DNA of 64,000 nt from Warburgia ugandensis (taxonomy: Eukaryota > Streptophyta > Magnoliopsida > Canellales > Canellaceae), in contig CP141126.1 in the NCBI GenBank assembly GCA_035236585.1, positions 13,591,001 through 13,655,000 of the forward strand, given 5' to 3'. The notes beneath the pieces are model-generated. The model saw only the letters and a program-made list of their open reading frames with translations. It ran no database searches and was not told the origin of the DNA. Within the stretch, counting starts at the first letter, position 1. Each line of letters opens with the position of its first letter. This document shows positions 22,173 through 34,838 of the stretch, piece by piece. The position numbers and the translations under genes are program-made.

Positions 22173-24221
22173 TGTTGATTGTTTAACCGCAAGTGCACGG
22201 GCTATTGTAATGTAGCTTATGCAAGTACGGGTTGATCCCACGAGGACTTGATTTAAAATGATGGAGTTTCAATAAAATCTAATTATTTAAAATTAAAAAT
22301 AAATCACTCAAAATTACTGAAATTATTAAAATGAGAATCAATGTTCAGATCTAATAAACTTCTCAAAAATACAAAATTTCCAGTTCTTAAAGAAAACAAA
22401 CAAAATCAAATAATGAGAAAAAAAACTACTTTCCTAGATCAATCTTCATCAAAATCTTCACTTCTAGTCTTCTAAAAGTTGATCCTCCTTTACAAATATC
22501 TTCAACACATTCTTGATTAGTGATCCATCGGTCGGATTTGACAGATTCTTTAAAATGGTCAAGATCTGGGCTAAATTTTAATTTCAAGATTTGGACGGTT
22601 CATATTGGTTTCTAGATCTCATATTGAAGATCAGAGACGTTGATTATCTCTAGGGATGTCCTAAGAATGAACCTGTAAAATTAATTTGAAATCAGATGAG
22701 AAAATAAGGAGAAATTGAAGATTTGGTTTTGATTAAGGCTAACCCGTTGATGGGTTAGGCCTTAATTGATCTGGTATAGATTAGGCAGTTCCTGGATAAG
22801 AAAAACGTAGATAAAACAGAACCGGAATAAAACAGGACACAGATGGATTAAAAAGGGGACACAGATGGAATAAACCAGAAAGAACATATTTGTAATTTTG
22901 TTTAAAAGAGGAGGGCAAAATTGGAATTTGATAAAAATCTAGTTTTTAAGAGAAAAACCAGACGAAGGAGGAGACAGTGATGGAGGGTAAACCGAAGGAG
23001 GAAGAAGAAGAGGAAAGGGAAGAGGGGAGGAAGAAGGAGAGGGAATATGGAAGGAAACCCTTGGAAACCCAACTTGGGTTTCTGTCTCCGGACCGTCCCA
23101 CGACCCCAGTGAAGAGAAGGAGCAGACAACCGGATCGGTGAAGATGGCTAGATTGGGTCCTGATTTGGTGCGATCTGGCAAATGGGTTGATGCGGGCAAG
23201 ACAGAGGGAGCTATGGAAGAGAAGGGAACTAGGTGGTGAGGTTTGGAAGGTGAGAGAGGAGCGGGAGTGACAAAGCTATAGGGAGAACAAGAGAGAGAGA
23301 GAGTGGAGAGAAGAGAGAGAGAGCTGTGCAGGTCTGTCGTCTGTTCGGTGATGGGTACTGGTTGGATGGAAAGAAGGAACATACGGGATTGAGAGAGAGA
23401 ATGAGATTGAGAGAGGGAGAGGGAGAGGGAAGCGAGTTGGTAAAGAACGTCAACTGGAAGGACAGTCGAACAAGGAGATGGGCAAGGTGTTGTAGGTTGC
23501 CCGGTGATGAAGAGGAGCAATGGAGAGAGGGTGTAGAGAAATCTGGAACGAAGGAGAAGGAGAGAGGGTTGGTGATATGTGAGAAAGAAAGAGGAGAACT
23601 TGGGATGAGAAGAGAGAAAGAGAGGAGGAGGTTGGTACGGTTGGGTGTAGGGAAGAGGAGGTTGGGAAAGAGAGGAAGATCCTTAGAGGAGAGAATAGGA
23701 TGGTGTGATAAAGACGTTGAGAGAAGGAGAAGAAAAGTAAGGAAAATGGGTACGTGAGAATGAGGAAGGAAAAAAGAAAAAGAAAAGAAGGAAAAAGAAA
23801 GAAAATAAAGAAAAAGAAAAGGAAAGAAAAGAAAGAAGTGGGGGAAAGGGTTGCCTTTTTCTCAATGATTCCAAATTTAGCTCCACTGTCTTCTAGGAAG
23901 CTATCACATCCATCTTCATGGTTGATCTGGTCCATCCATTCCTCTTTAAGATGATCTGCACTGTTAACTTTTGATCTTATTCATCCGTGCGTCCTTTAGT
24001 TGATCTACAAAAGAAAAGACTAAATTAGAACCATCTGAACCGTGCATTAGTCATTTAATGAAGTTTAATGATCATCTAACCGTTGATTTTGACAAATTAA
24101 GGTTTGGATGGTCAATTTGATTTAAATTCAAAATCAAGCTAAGTTTTGTAAAATTAAACAGTTAGATGATCTAATTGAATACTAAATTAGGGGTATTTTG
24201 ACCAAAATTAAACACTTAACA
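22173..24221. mobile_element. Solo LTR (or short non-autonomous LTR element), 2,049 bp
   Basis: The borders are TGTTGATTGTTTAACC at the left and CACTTAACA at the right, i.e. TG..CA with a short inverted end. Both sides carry the 5-bp repeat TATGC (22168-22172 and 24222-24226). Near the left end it has AACCGCAAGTGCACGGGC and GTTGATCCCACGAGGACTT. No PBS, polypurine tract or coding domain was seen inside, so a solo LTR left by recombination is the simplest reading. It sits in the older gypsy internal region. Confidence 0.75.
22955..23870. repeat. Purine-rich strand-asymmetric stretch within the solo LTR
   Basis: For about 900 bp the plus strand is dominated by A and G (many GAGAGA, GGAGGA, AAAGAAAA runs), interrupted near 23050-23250. 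The resulting long ORFs on both strands (up to 193 codons, Ser/Pro/Leu-rich on minus, Arg/Glu/Lys-rich on plus) are low-complexity by-products, not genes. Confidence 0.8.
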
Positions 24222-25607
24222 TATGCCAAAAAATTATGATCAAATTATGATCATAAATCAAAACATTCTCGTCTAGAGTAGCATTACAATTTTCTAGTAT
24301 CAACACTTTCATAAAATTTCCATTAGAATTACCAGCATGTTCAGAATAATGTCATAATTCTCTTACCTTATAATAATTCATTCACTATGTTCATGCTCAG
24401 ATCTTTTTCCATTATCCTTATTAAATTTTCCTTGATTGATGATTTACTCCATGATCTTCCCAACCAAAAGTTGTTTATAACTCTAGCATCTCAATCCAAT
24501 AAAGTCAATCCTTGTGGAATTTACTTCTCCTTATCCACTTCAATCAGTCTTTTTACTTGATATTTGCCTATAACAAATACATTTTGATCTAAAGGTAATT
24601 AAACAATAAATGTCAAATACTCCCATATAGTGTGACATCTATCTCAACCGTTCTCCACTTTTTACCAACAACCTCACAAATCATTTAAATTTATCCGCTA
24701 AGTTTTCTGTATCTATGCTTCAATTTTCCACCCATTTACTAATCTGTCTTGTCATTTAATAATCATTCTTATAAAATAATTGTTATATTCTCTAACCATT
24801 ATGCACCTCCAATTCATAACTAGAATTCTCAAGAATCATTAGATTTGCATTCACTTCTCAATGATAATTGGTTGTAACCATCTTTGTGTATATAACGACT
24901 AACTTGTTTACACATCACAGATCAATAGATTCATCTATATCGAAGTTTTATTCTGTCATACTTCCACTGAGTTTTCATAATACCAAAAATTTTAAATGTA
25001 TTCACTACATGTATGGGCCAATGCTAAAATTCTCTTAACTTTCTCAAGACCTCTACAATTACTTCTGATCCCTCTTTCATTATCGTCATAATATTATAGC
25101 ATAGTATTTATCATAATCTTCAAAGATTTATGCAAACCGTCTAAGTTAAAACTTGAATCCTCAAAAGGTCGCCAATATGAAAAGATTTATCATTTGATAA
25201 AGTTTTCATTCATATATAGACTAATTTTGTACTCTTATACTATTGTTTCTTTCTCTAAGAACTATACTAATTTCGTAAGAGTACTCTTCTTACTCATACC
25301 ATAAATAAAAATATATTGTCTTCTTAGAACTTGCTAATCCTCGTGGGTTGCATCTATTGTTGCTACTGCATTAGCTGATTGAGGTTTCGTATAATGTTGG
25401 CCATGAAGTTTGTCATCTAACTCTCTTAGTCAGATGCCTTGGCAGATGGGTTTGTTGTCCTCTAACTTGTCCTCTTAGGTGACATCCTTTCCTTCATCAC
25501 AAGATCCTTTTATGAGTTACTCTTAAACTCATTAATCACAACATCTTACTTTTGAGACTGCTTAAGACTTTACTCAATGTGACTGGCTGTAAGTGGAATG
25601 AACCTGG

Positions 25608-25619
25608 GCTCTGATACCA
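25608..25619 (-). other. Primer-binding site, initiator-Met tRNA type
   Basis: The plus strand reads GCTCTGATACCA. Its reverse complement TGGTATCAGAGC is the standard plant retrotransposon PBS complementary to the initiator tRNA-Met 3' end. It lies five bases from the LTR border at 25624 and sets the element's orientation as minus. Confidence 0.9.
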
Positions 25620-25623
25620 ACTA

Positions 25624-28510
25624 TGACAACCTGGGTTTTCAGAACACTTTTTAAATACAAAAGAAATTGACATAGCGAGCTCAATCTCTAATAAAAATCA
25701 TTTTAAAGACCAAACAGCAGGGAAAGAATATTTTCTTTTAAATTCACTTTGAAAAACCCCAAGTGTCATTTTTCTTTTTTCAAAACAAGGATTCTCAATG
25801 AAATGAGTACTTATTTCTACCGAAAATACGACAGAGTTTCCTTTGTTTTTTATATATATGACATTTAGCCCATATCATTACAAAATACCTGATAAACATT
25901 CATTGACAATTTTTAAAACATAATTGGAGATCATGTCTCCTTTTCATACACAAAAAATAAAGACAAATTACTTTAACAAAATACACACCCAAAACTTCCA
26001 CATCACAGGCCAGTTACATACATTATCATAACTCTCATAATTACATACATTGCAGTCTCTTTCTCATTTCTGATCAAATAACTTCAAGCATAAACCATTT
26101 GTTACCTGTTCTAGTCAAAAGCTTCCGTTAGCGCACTCTTGTCAGTAAATAACTCCTATTGCTTGGGAATCCTCCGTTATGAGATATTGTCAACATACGA
26201 AACCCGCTACTATTTGTTATGTCTAAGGCATTGTAAATCAAAGCAATGTCTCAGCAAGCAATTGCTTGTGTAGGTAGAATAATACACAATTTTATATAAA
26301 CAAAATTATGATAATTCTATATAGATCAATTTGTCCATGTTGAATCATGCAACTATCATTTAGTTATTATTTAACTTGAAATAGTTCAACATTTATCAAG
26401 ATCATAAAAGTGTACTACAAACTATACACGGGCCAGACCAACTTACACAAGTTGTCTGATTTTAACTGCATCTGTGATCACCTAGACCAAAGCCTTTAGA
26501 TGGGCCAGAACCAACTATTATAAGTTGCCTGATTTAAATTATATGTGAACACATAAATTACAGTTTTTTACAATAAAATCTCATGACAAATTGCTAAAAA
26601 CAAATCATCATACTTTCTTAATATCATTTGATATAAATTGGCAAAGAACATAGATAATTATAAGTAATCACATACCCAACTACCACCAAACAATCTTTTA
26701 GACTTTCCTTACAAGGTAAACCATAAATAATATGTATCTTTGCGTAAATACTTACATTATCATTCAAAACACAGCATGCATATTTAACTTCAATTCAAAA
26801 TACAATTATATTGAAAAACGTGGCAATCTTAATTCCACTTACTTCAAATGGAGATCTTCAGGTTTACTGACTCAATAATTTATTTAGTTGGCATATGTGC
26901 TCCTGATTAGTCACACCTCTATAATAATATAAACACACATTCAGCTATACAATCTAGGATTTCTCTGAGCTTCCCTAGCATTGAAGTTTCTACTAAGCTC
27001 CTGGCACTATTCGACACAAGGCAAAATGATAGTGCTTATTACTGTACTGAGGGCATTCCATTAGCTATTGGTTGATAGCTAATTGAATGACCAATGGTTA
27101 CTGGATTTCTAATCCACACCATTGGCCCTAGATTGGCTATCCATCATTCTTCTTAAGTGATTGCAATTTATTTTCACTGTACAATGGCCTTGTCTTAAAT
27201 TTTATGAGTATCTTGACTTAATAAAGGTTAGTGTATACAATGGTGGCATCTGATCATCAATAAAAATTGGCCAAGTCCTTATTACTCTACTATCCAATCA
27301 GACAGTTTAAGTTTTTCCATCAATTTCAATCTAAAATTTCCAATTTATGCGATATCCTAACAATTTCAATGGTCTAGAACTCGTCTGTGGTGTCTGATCA
27401 TTGATAAGACATTACACAGTTATTGTGCAAACAATACCTGATTGGATGGTTGAGATTGTTTGATCGATTTCAAGCCTAGATTGATGATCTTAGTTAGATT
27501 CAAGCTATACTAGGTATGTGTTCATCTATCCACAGGCTCAAATTAAGAGATGGACGGCTGGATCCTCAATAAAACCTAGATCTAGGATGAAACCGTACGG
27601 ATTTAGGAAAATACATCATATCGAAGGTTGGGTTTTATAGATTTTACCTTCTAGGAGTGTTACCATGCTTTTTCCACCCTTGGATGAGCCGAATTGACAT
27701 TGATTTCAGGTGAAACCCTCCGATCAAAGTCATGCCCATTGCTCGCCTCCAATAACCTTGGGGTTTTTGTTCATCTTGCCATATTGATCCGAGCTAGCTT
27801 CTTCTCTAGCGATGGCCTGCAAAACTCCTGCCACTATTTCCACATGCCACTTTTCCCCCTCCAAATCCAATGTTCCACAGAGCACAAGTCTTTCCAAAAC
27901 CTTGGGGCTTTGGTTCGTGCTCACGCGCTGAGAAGATTGGTTGGCTCGGATCGATGATCCAAGCCACTGTCTTCTCTGACGGCACCTACAAAATTCGATG
28001 CCCTAAACCTTTCGTTTCTCCTACTCGCTGGCGTGATAGATTTCCTTGACGAGCTTTCTCTCTCCCTCCTCCTCCTCCTCCTCTCTTTTCTTTCCATTCT
28101 CTTCTTCTGCCCTCATTTCCTCCCTCTTGTCAGGTTTTTTGGTTTGTCAAGTTTGAAAAGAAACAGACTCGACGTTGTGTCAGGTTCCCTTAATTGAGAG
28201 GGGTGCTCGTATCAAATATGGCCCCCTCTGTTTAAGTCATTTCCGTCCTTTTTTTTGTTCTTATTTTTATAGAAATGCCCTCACGTTCAAATATTCAGAT
28301 CTCTTCCATTTGAACTCCGATTTATGCAAACTTGGCGTCGGTGGAATTGTCTTTTCAAGTACCATCCAAATGTAAAGGCATTGGTGTCCAATTTGATATC
28401 TTTCAAAAGGCCAATTCAGTGAAATCTAAATATAAAGATTCTCTCACTTATGTTTATCAAAATTAATTTAAAATCCTCTAAAATAGAATTTAAAAACCAG
28501 GGTCGTTGCA
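25624..28510 (-). repeat. Long 5' LTR of the gypsy relic (2.9 kb)
   Basis: It begins on the plus strand at TGACAACCTGGGTTTT beside the PBS and ends at GGGTCGTTGCA (28510), whose reverse complement TGCAACGACCCTGGTTTTTA is a typical gypsy LTR start. The right 820 bp reappears as a diverged direct repeat at 29084-29910. Reading minus, a TATA-like stretch and then a purine-rich leader (pyrimidine-rich on plus at 28020-28130) follow the start, as expected for an LTR promoter. A local repeat pair lies at 26429-26465 and 26502-26538. Confidence 0.7.
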
Positions 28511-29083
28511 TTCTTTTCCCCTTACAACAATTTCAAATTTCTTTTCATGTTATCTTTCAACAATTCTATAAACATCCTCATCTTATCGCATTTTTTTAAT
28601 TCCATAAGGTCACTTAATATAATTATTCTTAAAAGAGAGTTTCTATCAAAAAGGCATCTTTGTTCTTTTCATTCCATTATCTCACAACTCTTTGATTAAA
28701 GAAATCCTCAACAATCACTTACCTCCAACTCCAAACTCCAAACATTTATGCCACTATTACCATAGCTCTTCTCTTAGCTTTGGGCAATAAAAAGTTGTTT
28801 TTGCTACGTACTTTGATACTCAACCATTAGAAATGTAAGGTAATAATAGAATGGAGAGGCAATCAGTTGACATCTCAAAACTATAAATCCACACCCAATA
28901 TCAAAAAGCATATCGCACATAAAATATGCATACCCACGCATAATCAACTCTGAGCATATCAGCTCATGAAGAAGACATTTCCATGTCAATCATCTTGCCT
29001 CATCAAAAACATCATAACAAGTAATCTATCAATCATTGCTTAAAGGTGGTGTCAAAATGAGTGCAAAGGTGAATCTCCTCTTG

Positions 29084-29910
29084 TATGAGCCAAATTGACA
29101 TTGATTTCAGGTGAAACCCTTCGATCAATGTCGCTCGCACTGCTCCCCTCCAATCGACGGTCATGATCATCTCGGATCTCCTAATAACCTTGGGGTTTTT
29201 GTTCATCTCACCGTACTAAATGTAATGTCGTTTCCGAAGACAGCTTGCATAGCTCCTGCCACTATTTATGCAGGCCACTTTCCCCCTCCAAATCCGGCAT
29301 TCAACAGAGCACAGATCTTTCCAAAACCTTGGGGCTTTGGTTCGTGCTTATGCACTAAGAAGATCGGTTGGCTCGGATCGACAATCCAAGCCACCATCTT
29401 CTGCTGCGGCACCTACAAAATTTGGCACCCTAAACCTCCTGTTTCTCCTGCTTGCTAGCATGACAAATTTCCTCAGTGAGCTTTCTCCCTCTCTCTCCTC
29501 CTCTTCTCTTTTTCTGCCCCCGTTTTCTCCCTCCTGTCGGGTTTTTTGGGTTATCAAGTTTGAGAAGAAACAAACCCGACATTGTGCTAGGTTCCCTTAA
29601 GTGAGGGGGTGCCCATATAAAATACAACCCCCTCTATTTAAGTCATTTCATTTTTTTTCTTATTTTTATAGAAATGCCCCTCATGTTCAAATATTTATAT
29701 CTTCTCCATCCTAACTCCAATTTCTGCAAAATTGGTGTCGTTGGAATTGCCTTTTCAAGTACCATACAAATATAAAGTCGTTGGTGTTCAATTTGATATC
29801 TTTCAAAAGGTTAATTCAGTAAAACCTAAATATAAAAATTCTCCTATTTATATTTATCAACATTAATTTATAATCCTCTAAAATAGAATTTAAAAATTGA
29901 GGTCGTGACA
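29084..29910 (-). repeat. Second, truncated copy of the gypsy LTR start
   Basis: Direct repeat of 27690-28510, sharing long blocks such as TTGACATTGATTTCAGGTGA, AATAACCTTGGGGTTTTTGT, TTTCCAAAACCTTGGGGCTT and TTTGATATCTTTCAAAAGG. It ends at GAGGTCGTGACA (LTR start TGTCACGACC on minus). Only the first roughly 820 bp of the LTR is present, and the remaining U5 side is missing. About 570 bp of unassigned AT-rich sequence separates the two copies. Confidence 0.8.
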
Positions 29911-30523
29911 AAAATTATGGAGTGGGGGCTAGTGAAGGTGGATGCCACAACAAATAAAGAGCTACTGGCAACAGATGAGCATAATGATTAAAAATAGGAA
30001 AAATAGAGGGCAAAGATAAAATTTAAAAAATTTTAACTGAGAATTATGATGGAGATCGAGCACATTGGCATTTTTGTAAAGATATGTAAAACTCAATGAA
30101 AAATTTGCAAAATTAAAAAAATATTGGATATGTTTTGCTAAGGTTTCAAAATATAATTGGTATTTTTACAAAAAACCCTTTATTTTATAAGCACAATTCA
30201 CTGGATTTTATAAGCAAAATATGACAGAACGCCCTGCAATTGTCCCCTCCGCGAGTTACATTAGCACCTAAAACCCGATATTAAATGTAAAATCCGCGAG
30301 TCTTGGAGTATCTTGGCGAGGGTGCTGCCTTTGAGACGTTCTCACAGTCACCTTGAAGCGACCATTGGCAATTCCTCTTAGCTTTGCCGTTACTCCCAAT
30401 TCTCGACTCAAACCCTAATTCCGGTATTTTCTCGAGCAAACTGGATCTGAATCCTCTAACAGATTCTTCGATCCACACAAATCTTTCCTCAGTTACCGAT
30501 CGATAATTCGTTGATCGACTCGT
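29911..30523. promoter_or_regulatory. YIPF5-like gene upstream region
   Basis: AT-rich until about 30230, then noticeably GC-richer (CCGCGAGTTAC, CCGCGAGTCTTGG), which suggests the start of a housekeeping-type promoter and leader around 30240-30520. No convincing TATA box was seen. The transcription start is not determined. Confidence 0.35.
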
Positions 30524-30595
30524 ATGAGGGATTTGTTAATAGCGAAAAACATTTGCAGTAATTTCTCTCTTGCCGATCCACATCTCCAATCCTAA
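30524..30595 (+). other. Upstream ORF in the YIPF5-like leader
   Basis: A 23-codon ORF starts at the ATG at 30524 (MRDLLIAKNICSNF...) and stops at 30593-30595, 37 bases before the main ATG at 30633 and in a different frame. If the transcript starts upstream of it, it could lower translation of the main ORF. No conservation evidence is available here. Confidence 0.3.
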
Positions 30596-30632
30596 CTTCC
30601 CATCTTCTCGGTTCTGCTTTTCCATTTGTTCT

Positions 30633-31364
30633 ATGGCGAGGGAATTCAGCGTTCCGCCGGTGGTTTTCCCATCCGGTGGGAATCCCGGCAGCGGTCCGCA
30701 CCAGAGACGGCCGGCGGCGCCATTCCAACCGGGACCAAGCACCATTCCTTTCATGTCCTTTGAAGTTGGATCTGTTCCTGCATCAACATCTTTTTCTGCT
30801 CCAGTATACGGCGGTAATGGTGTTGGAATCGGCACAGGTTTCGAAGACGAACTTCCTCTTCTTGAAGAGCTTGGCATAAACACCCGCCAAATCTGGCGAA
30901 AAACTGCCTCGATCTTGAATCCTTTCAGAGTAAATGCTAACCTCCACGAAGACGCTGACTTGTCAGGTCCATTTATCTTCCTTATGGCATTCGGTCTCTT
31001 TCAATTACTCGCTGGAAAGCTTCACTTTGGAATTATCTTAGGTTGGGTAACTGTTGCTGCTCTATTCTTGTACGCCGTATTTAACATGTTGGCTGGGAAG
31101 CATGGCAACCTAGATCTGTATCGGTGTTTAAGCCTTGTTGGCTACTGTATGTTGCCGATGGTGATTTTCTCAGCGATTTCATTGTTTCTTCCGCAAGGCG
31201 GAGTTGTTGTATTCGCGACCGGGGCAGTTTTTGTGTTGTGGTCAACTAGGGTTTGCACCCGGCTATTGGTTGAGCTGGCATCTTGTGGAGACGAGCATCG
31301 AGGCTTGATAGCTTATGCGTGTTGGTTGATCTACATGCTTTTTTCGCTGCTTGTGATCTTTTAA
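30633..31364 (+). CDS. YIPF5: YIPF5/YIP1-family membrane protein, single exon
   Basis: A 243-residue Yip1-domain protein. The family sits in ER-Golgi membranes, binds Rab/Ypt GTPases and supports COPII vesicle formation and Golgi organisation. Residues 1-70 are a Pro/Gly/Ser-rich cytosolic tail. EDELPLLEELGINTRQIW (71-88) is the conserved amphipathic lead-in. DLSGP (109-113) corresponds to the family's DLYGP motif, and GYCMLP (170-175) is the GYxxxP motif. Five hydrophobic segments fall near 113-128, 131-153, 163-186, 189-206 and 224-243, so the chain ends in the membrane as usual for Yip1 proteins. I chose the ATG at 30633 (TCTATGG context); upstream in-frame codons begin only with TTG. There is no intron or lesion. 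It closely resembles the plant YIPF5 homologues. Confidence 0.93.
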   Translation: MAREFSVPPVVFPSGGNPGSGPHQRRPAAPFQPGPSTIPFMSFEVGSVPASTSFSAPVYGGNGVGIGTGFEDELPLLEELGINTRQIWRKTASILNPFRVNANLHEDADLSGPFIFLMAFGLFQLLAGKLHFGIILGWVTVAALFLYAVFNMLAGKHGNLDLYRCLSLVGYCMLPMVIFSAISLFLPQGGVVVFATGAVFVLWSTRVCTRLLVELASCGDEHRGLIAYACWLIYMLFSLLVIF

Positions 31365-32546
31365 TGGATTGCTGGTAAGGGTTAAATGTTGAATTATCCA
31401 CTGGGAATTCAGTTTCTTCTTGAAGGTTCTTTTATTCATTGTTCTATTTTTGTTTACCTCTGTAAATTTTATCTGGTTATTGTGTTTTATACGGAAATGG
31501 AACTGCTCTTTATTAGATTTTTAGCTAGGCTCGATTGCGATGCATCTTTTTATAGTGAAAAGTGTACTTGGTTAAGTAGACATGTTTAATGGGTTGATTT
31601 CATATTTAGCTTGAAACATTTTTTACGTCCATTTGTCAGTTACGGTTGTCAGGTCTATGGTGTCTGTTGTAACTTAACTGTCTATGAGTGAGATAGCTGT
31701 TGTAAGCACTAATTGTGAATGCTTCATTTCCCTGAGCAAAAAGATGATTTTTAATAGTCTGTTAAATTTTTTTTTGTGGAAAATAAATTGCATGAACTGA
31801 AATGTGGTTTTTTGTGCTTTTATGCTTGGTTTTTGGTTATGAAACTTTCTGGTAGCAAAATTTGTCATGTATTTCAAGTGCTTTCAACGTGAAACCAGGT
31901 TAGATCATGGGGTGGCATTTCCAGGTAAGAATGTAACATAGAAAAAACTGATTCATTTTAGGACCGTAGAACTGAACTGGCTGGACAATTGGGCTTTAGA
32001 AACTGTCTGCAGTTTCCAGTGGTTCAAGTTAACTCATGCTTACAATTTATCTAAGCTGGTTCAGATGATCTGTTCTTTGAGAAACTCATCTCTAATTTTG
32101 TTCATTTGTCTCCTTTTTTGCCTCATCCTCTGCGCAGCACTTGTATCCTCTCTTGCCATCCACAAGGTACAGTTTCACCAGGAATTTGAAGTAGTCATTC
32201 TTATCCAAGTTGTTACTTCTAGGCAATCTTTACACATCACAATACTGCTTTTGCTCATATGTCAATTCACTTGTTACTTCATGGTCTATAATCTTCTTGT
32301 TTTGGGTGTAGCCATGTATGTACATTGGGTTGAGTTTGATTGTGGTTGCTACAGAAGCCAACATTAATATCCTCTCCTGCTTTGCCAGTTTGCCTTCATT
32401 TCAAATGGAGTACCCTATGGAGGCACTTTTGAGATGTGTTTTGAAGTCATATGTGCTCGACTCTGCCTATATACATAAGCACACTGGTATGTAGCCTGTG
32501 GGAGTGGGGGGCTGGACAATAAGAAGATGGAGAAAAATGAGGAATA
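31365..32546. other. YIPF5-like 3' flank
   Basis: T-rich sequence that should contain the 3' UTR and poly(A) site just after 31364, then anonymous spacer. ORFs of 60-100 codons in this stretch have no family features and are not called. Confidence 0.4.
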
Positions 32547-34838
32547 CCAAGTGTGACGTCCTCGGTTTTTATAAATAGATTTTCTAAATATTTTTGACTC
32601 ATTTGAAAAATAATTTGTCAGGAACCATCCCTAAATTTTTTTTTTTTTTTTCAACTCTACATATAATAATATATTTGAACTTCTTCTTCTAACCCAAGTA
32701 TGTCAAATAAATCTTCACAATATATTCAAAATAACAGTTCATCTTTTTCAGCCAGTCAAGACCTACTAGTCACAGCCCAAACGCTACTAAGATAAATCAC
32801 AATTTCAAATGCTCTAATTTATTACAAATTTACTAAAGTCTTTAAATAAAATAAAACTATTTTCTAGTCTTCATACTTTGAAACTCCAAGTTCACTCAAC
32901 TTCCTGCGCGTCAATCTCAAGCTTTTCCTTCTATCCTTCTGTCCTTCACCTGTGGGGTGGTTTGGTGAGTAATTTAAATTACCTAGTAGATAATACAAGA
33001 CTAGTCAAAACAGCAGAAATCTATGCTATGCAGTTTTATTTATTTATATTAAATACACATGATTGATTTATAAAAGTTAGTGCAATCGTCAAATAGCGGC
33101 ACTTCAAATCCATGAATAAGTATTTCCATCAAAATCAAACTATTTCAAATAACAAAATCAAATAGATTAATCCATCAATCCATCAACTATTCAATCAAAT
33201 GATCAATCACTAAGTGGCATAAGTTAATATTCTTGAGAACGATCGACATGTCATCTCGTATCCAAACTAATTATAAGGTTAACTATGCACGCAAGGAAAC
33301 AAAAGTTTCCATTTGCGCTCGTCAGTGGGTACTACACCGACTACACTGTCTGCATGGGACAGACGGATCAAACCAAAAAAACAAGAGTAGCCTTCCCATG
33401 CGACTTACTCCTGTCAAACATACCTACCATAGGCTAGTACCTGTTCAGAAGCCAGTGGCCAACTGGACTTCCTAGCATAGTAACCAACGGGGCTTTCTAT
33501 ATAAAAATCCCCAAGTCAGGACTAACTCATTGAGTTTCCTGATTACTCAAAATCTCATGGCACTAAGGTGCCCAAATTAAAACTAAAGGTATACTAACAA
33601 GTAGCACGAAATTTTCATTCTTGTTAGTTCAAAACTTATGCATAAACATTTATATGCCAAACCTCATGTAATTATGTAGAATTTTCTTGAAGAATCAAAT
33701 GAAAGCAACAATTCAGAACAAAAGGGTTTCATAACCGTTCAACGGCATAATATCACTTTGCACCTACAAAGCTTCTAGTTAATATCTATTCCAAGTATTT
33801 TCAAACACAAATCATATGCTAAATAAATCCATATTTCTTGTAAGCATCATTTCCAATTATTCGAGGGTCCTACATTTGTCATCCATCCCAATTATAAACA
33901 TAGCCCATAAGTTAGAACACTGCATAGTAAGTTGGATAATGTAATTATTGTTTGTCTACTATTTGTGATATTTATTATGCTAAATTCATGGGGTGTGACT
34001 TGGTGTGTAATATGTTACAAGCATTGCTTATCATGCTATGTATTGTGTTTTAGTTTAATATCCACATATTTGTGTTTTCTTATTTATTTATTTTTATTTT
34101 TATTTTAAGTAGTGTGGAAATCTCAATCTCAGATCTGACATTAGTGTTTCAATATGTGCAAAATGTATGATGGAAGCTGAAAATCTGGTTTTTCTGCTTT
34201 TCTTTTGTCGTTTGGGGGTTTGTAGATGGAAGATTTCGAATTACATAAACATTGACAGAACTCGAGAAACTTAATGTAGAAGTGAAAAGCATGTTACCTG
34301 AAGATATCATATCAACAAGGTGTAACCCAGCTCAATAAAGTGAGTGTATCATCCTGGGTATGAAAAGATTGCAAGTTTGTGCGTATGAAAACCCATACAC
34401 AAGCCCTATTCACTACCAGCATTAGAATTTAGTTAACTTGAAAACTTGTAGAATTGATTCAAGTTGATCAACAGATAGGACCTTAGTTGACAGGGTTTTA
34501 GCATTCATCAGATACCACTCGACTTTCACACATCCAGGAAACTCTTAGCATGCTCACATTTCTGTTAATTCGTTTAGATGTAATTATAGAACAATTTGCA
34601 AGAGCAAGTTCAGTTTTCAAGTTGATGTGCACAAATCAGATTACAATATCGTTATAATAAAGTTCCTCAAGTTTGCTAAGCATAAACCTTTGTTCTTCAA
34701 CTGCTACTGTTTACATTGGTCCATGATAATAAAACCAGTGTGTTCATAGTGTACAGAAGTTTAACAAGCTTTGTTCTTTTCTTGGGACAGTCAGAAAGAG
34801 AATGAAATGAAGGAAAGAGGTCTCTCTCTCTCCGTAGC

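Larger units (their letters stand above)
20990..25607 (-). mobile_element. Internal region of a decayed Ty3/gypsy retrotransposon
   Basis: Reading leftward from the PBS at 25608-25619, the minus strand first gives a broken gag N-terminus: MTNFMANIIRNLNQLMQ at about 25350-25480, preceded by RTSxRTTNPSAKASD with stops. Far downstream, at about 21030-21170, it encodes MDANLILLNLDDFEVIMKMK followed by WLLTLATMDCCKW. That is a decayed copy of the block after the gypsy aspartic protease that usually reads (A/D)LxxLxxxDFDVILGMDWL. A 2.05-kb solo LTR (22173-24221) splits it. No intact pol domain remains, and I did not find the left-hand LTR. Confidence 0.7.

Noticed and set aside
22939..23935. Long minus-strand ORFs of 161-193 codons
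   Set aside because: Low-complexity Ser/Pro/Leu/Phe translations of a purine-skewed stretch within an LTR; no domain and overlapping ORFs on the other strand.
29111..29627. Overlapping ORFs of 65-115 codons on both strands
   Set aside because: They lie in the duplicated gypsy LTR segment; similar frames occur at 27694-27957 because the DNA is repeated.
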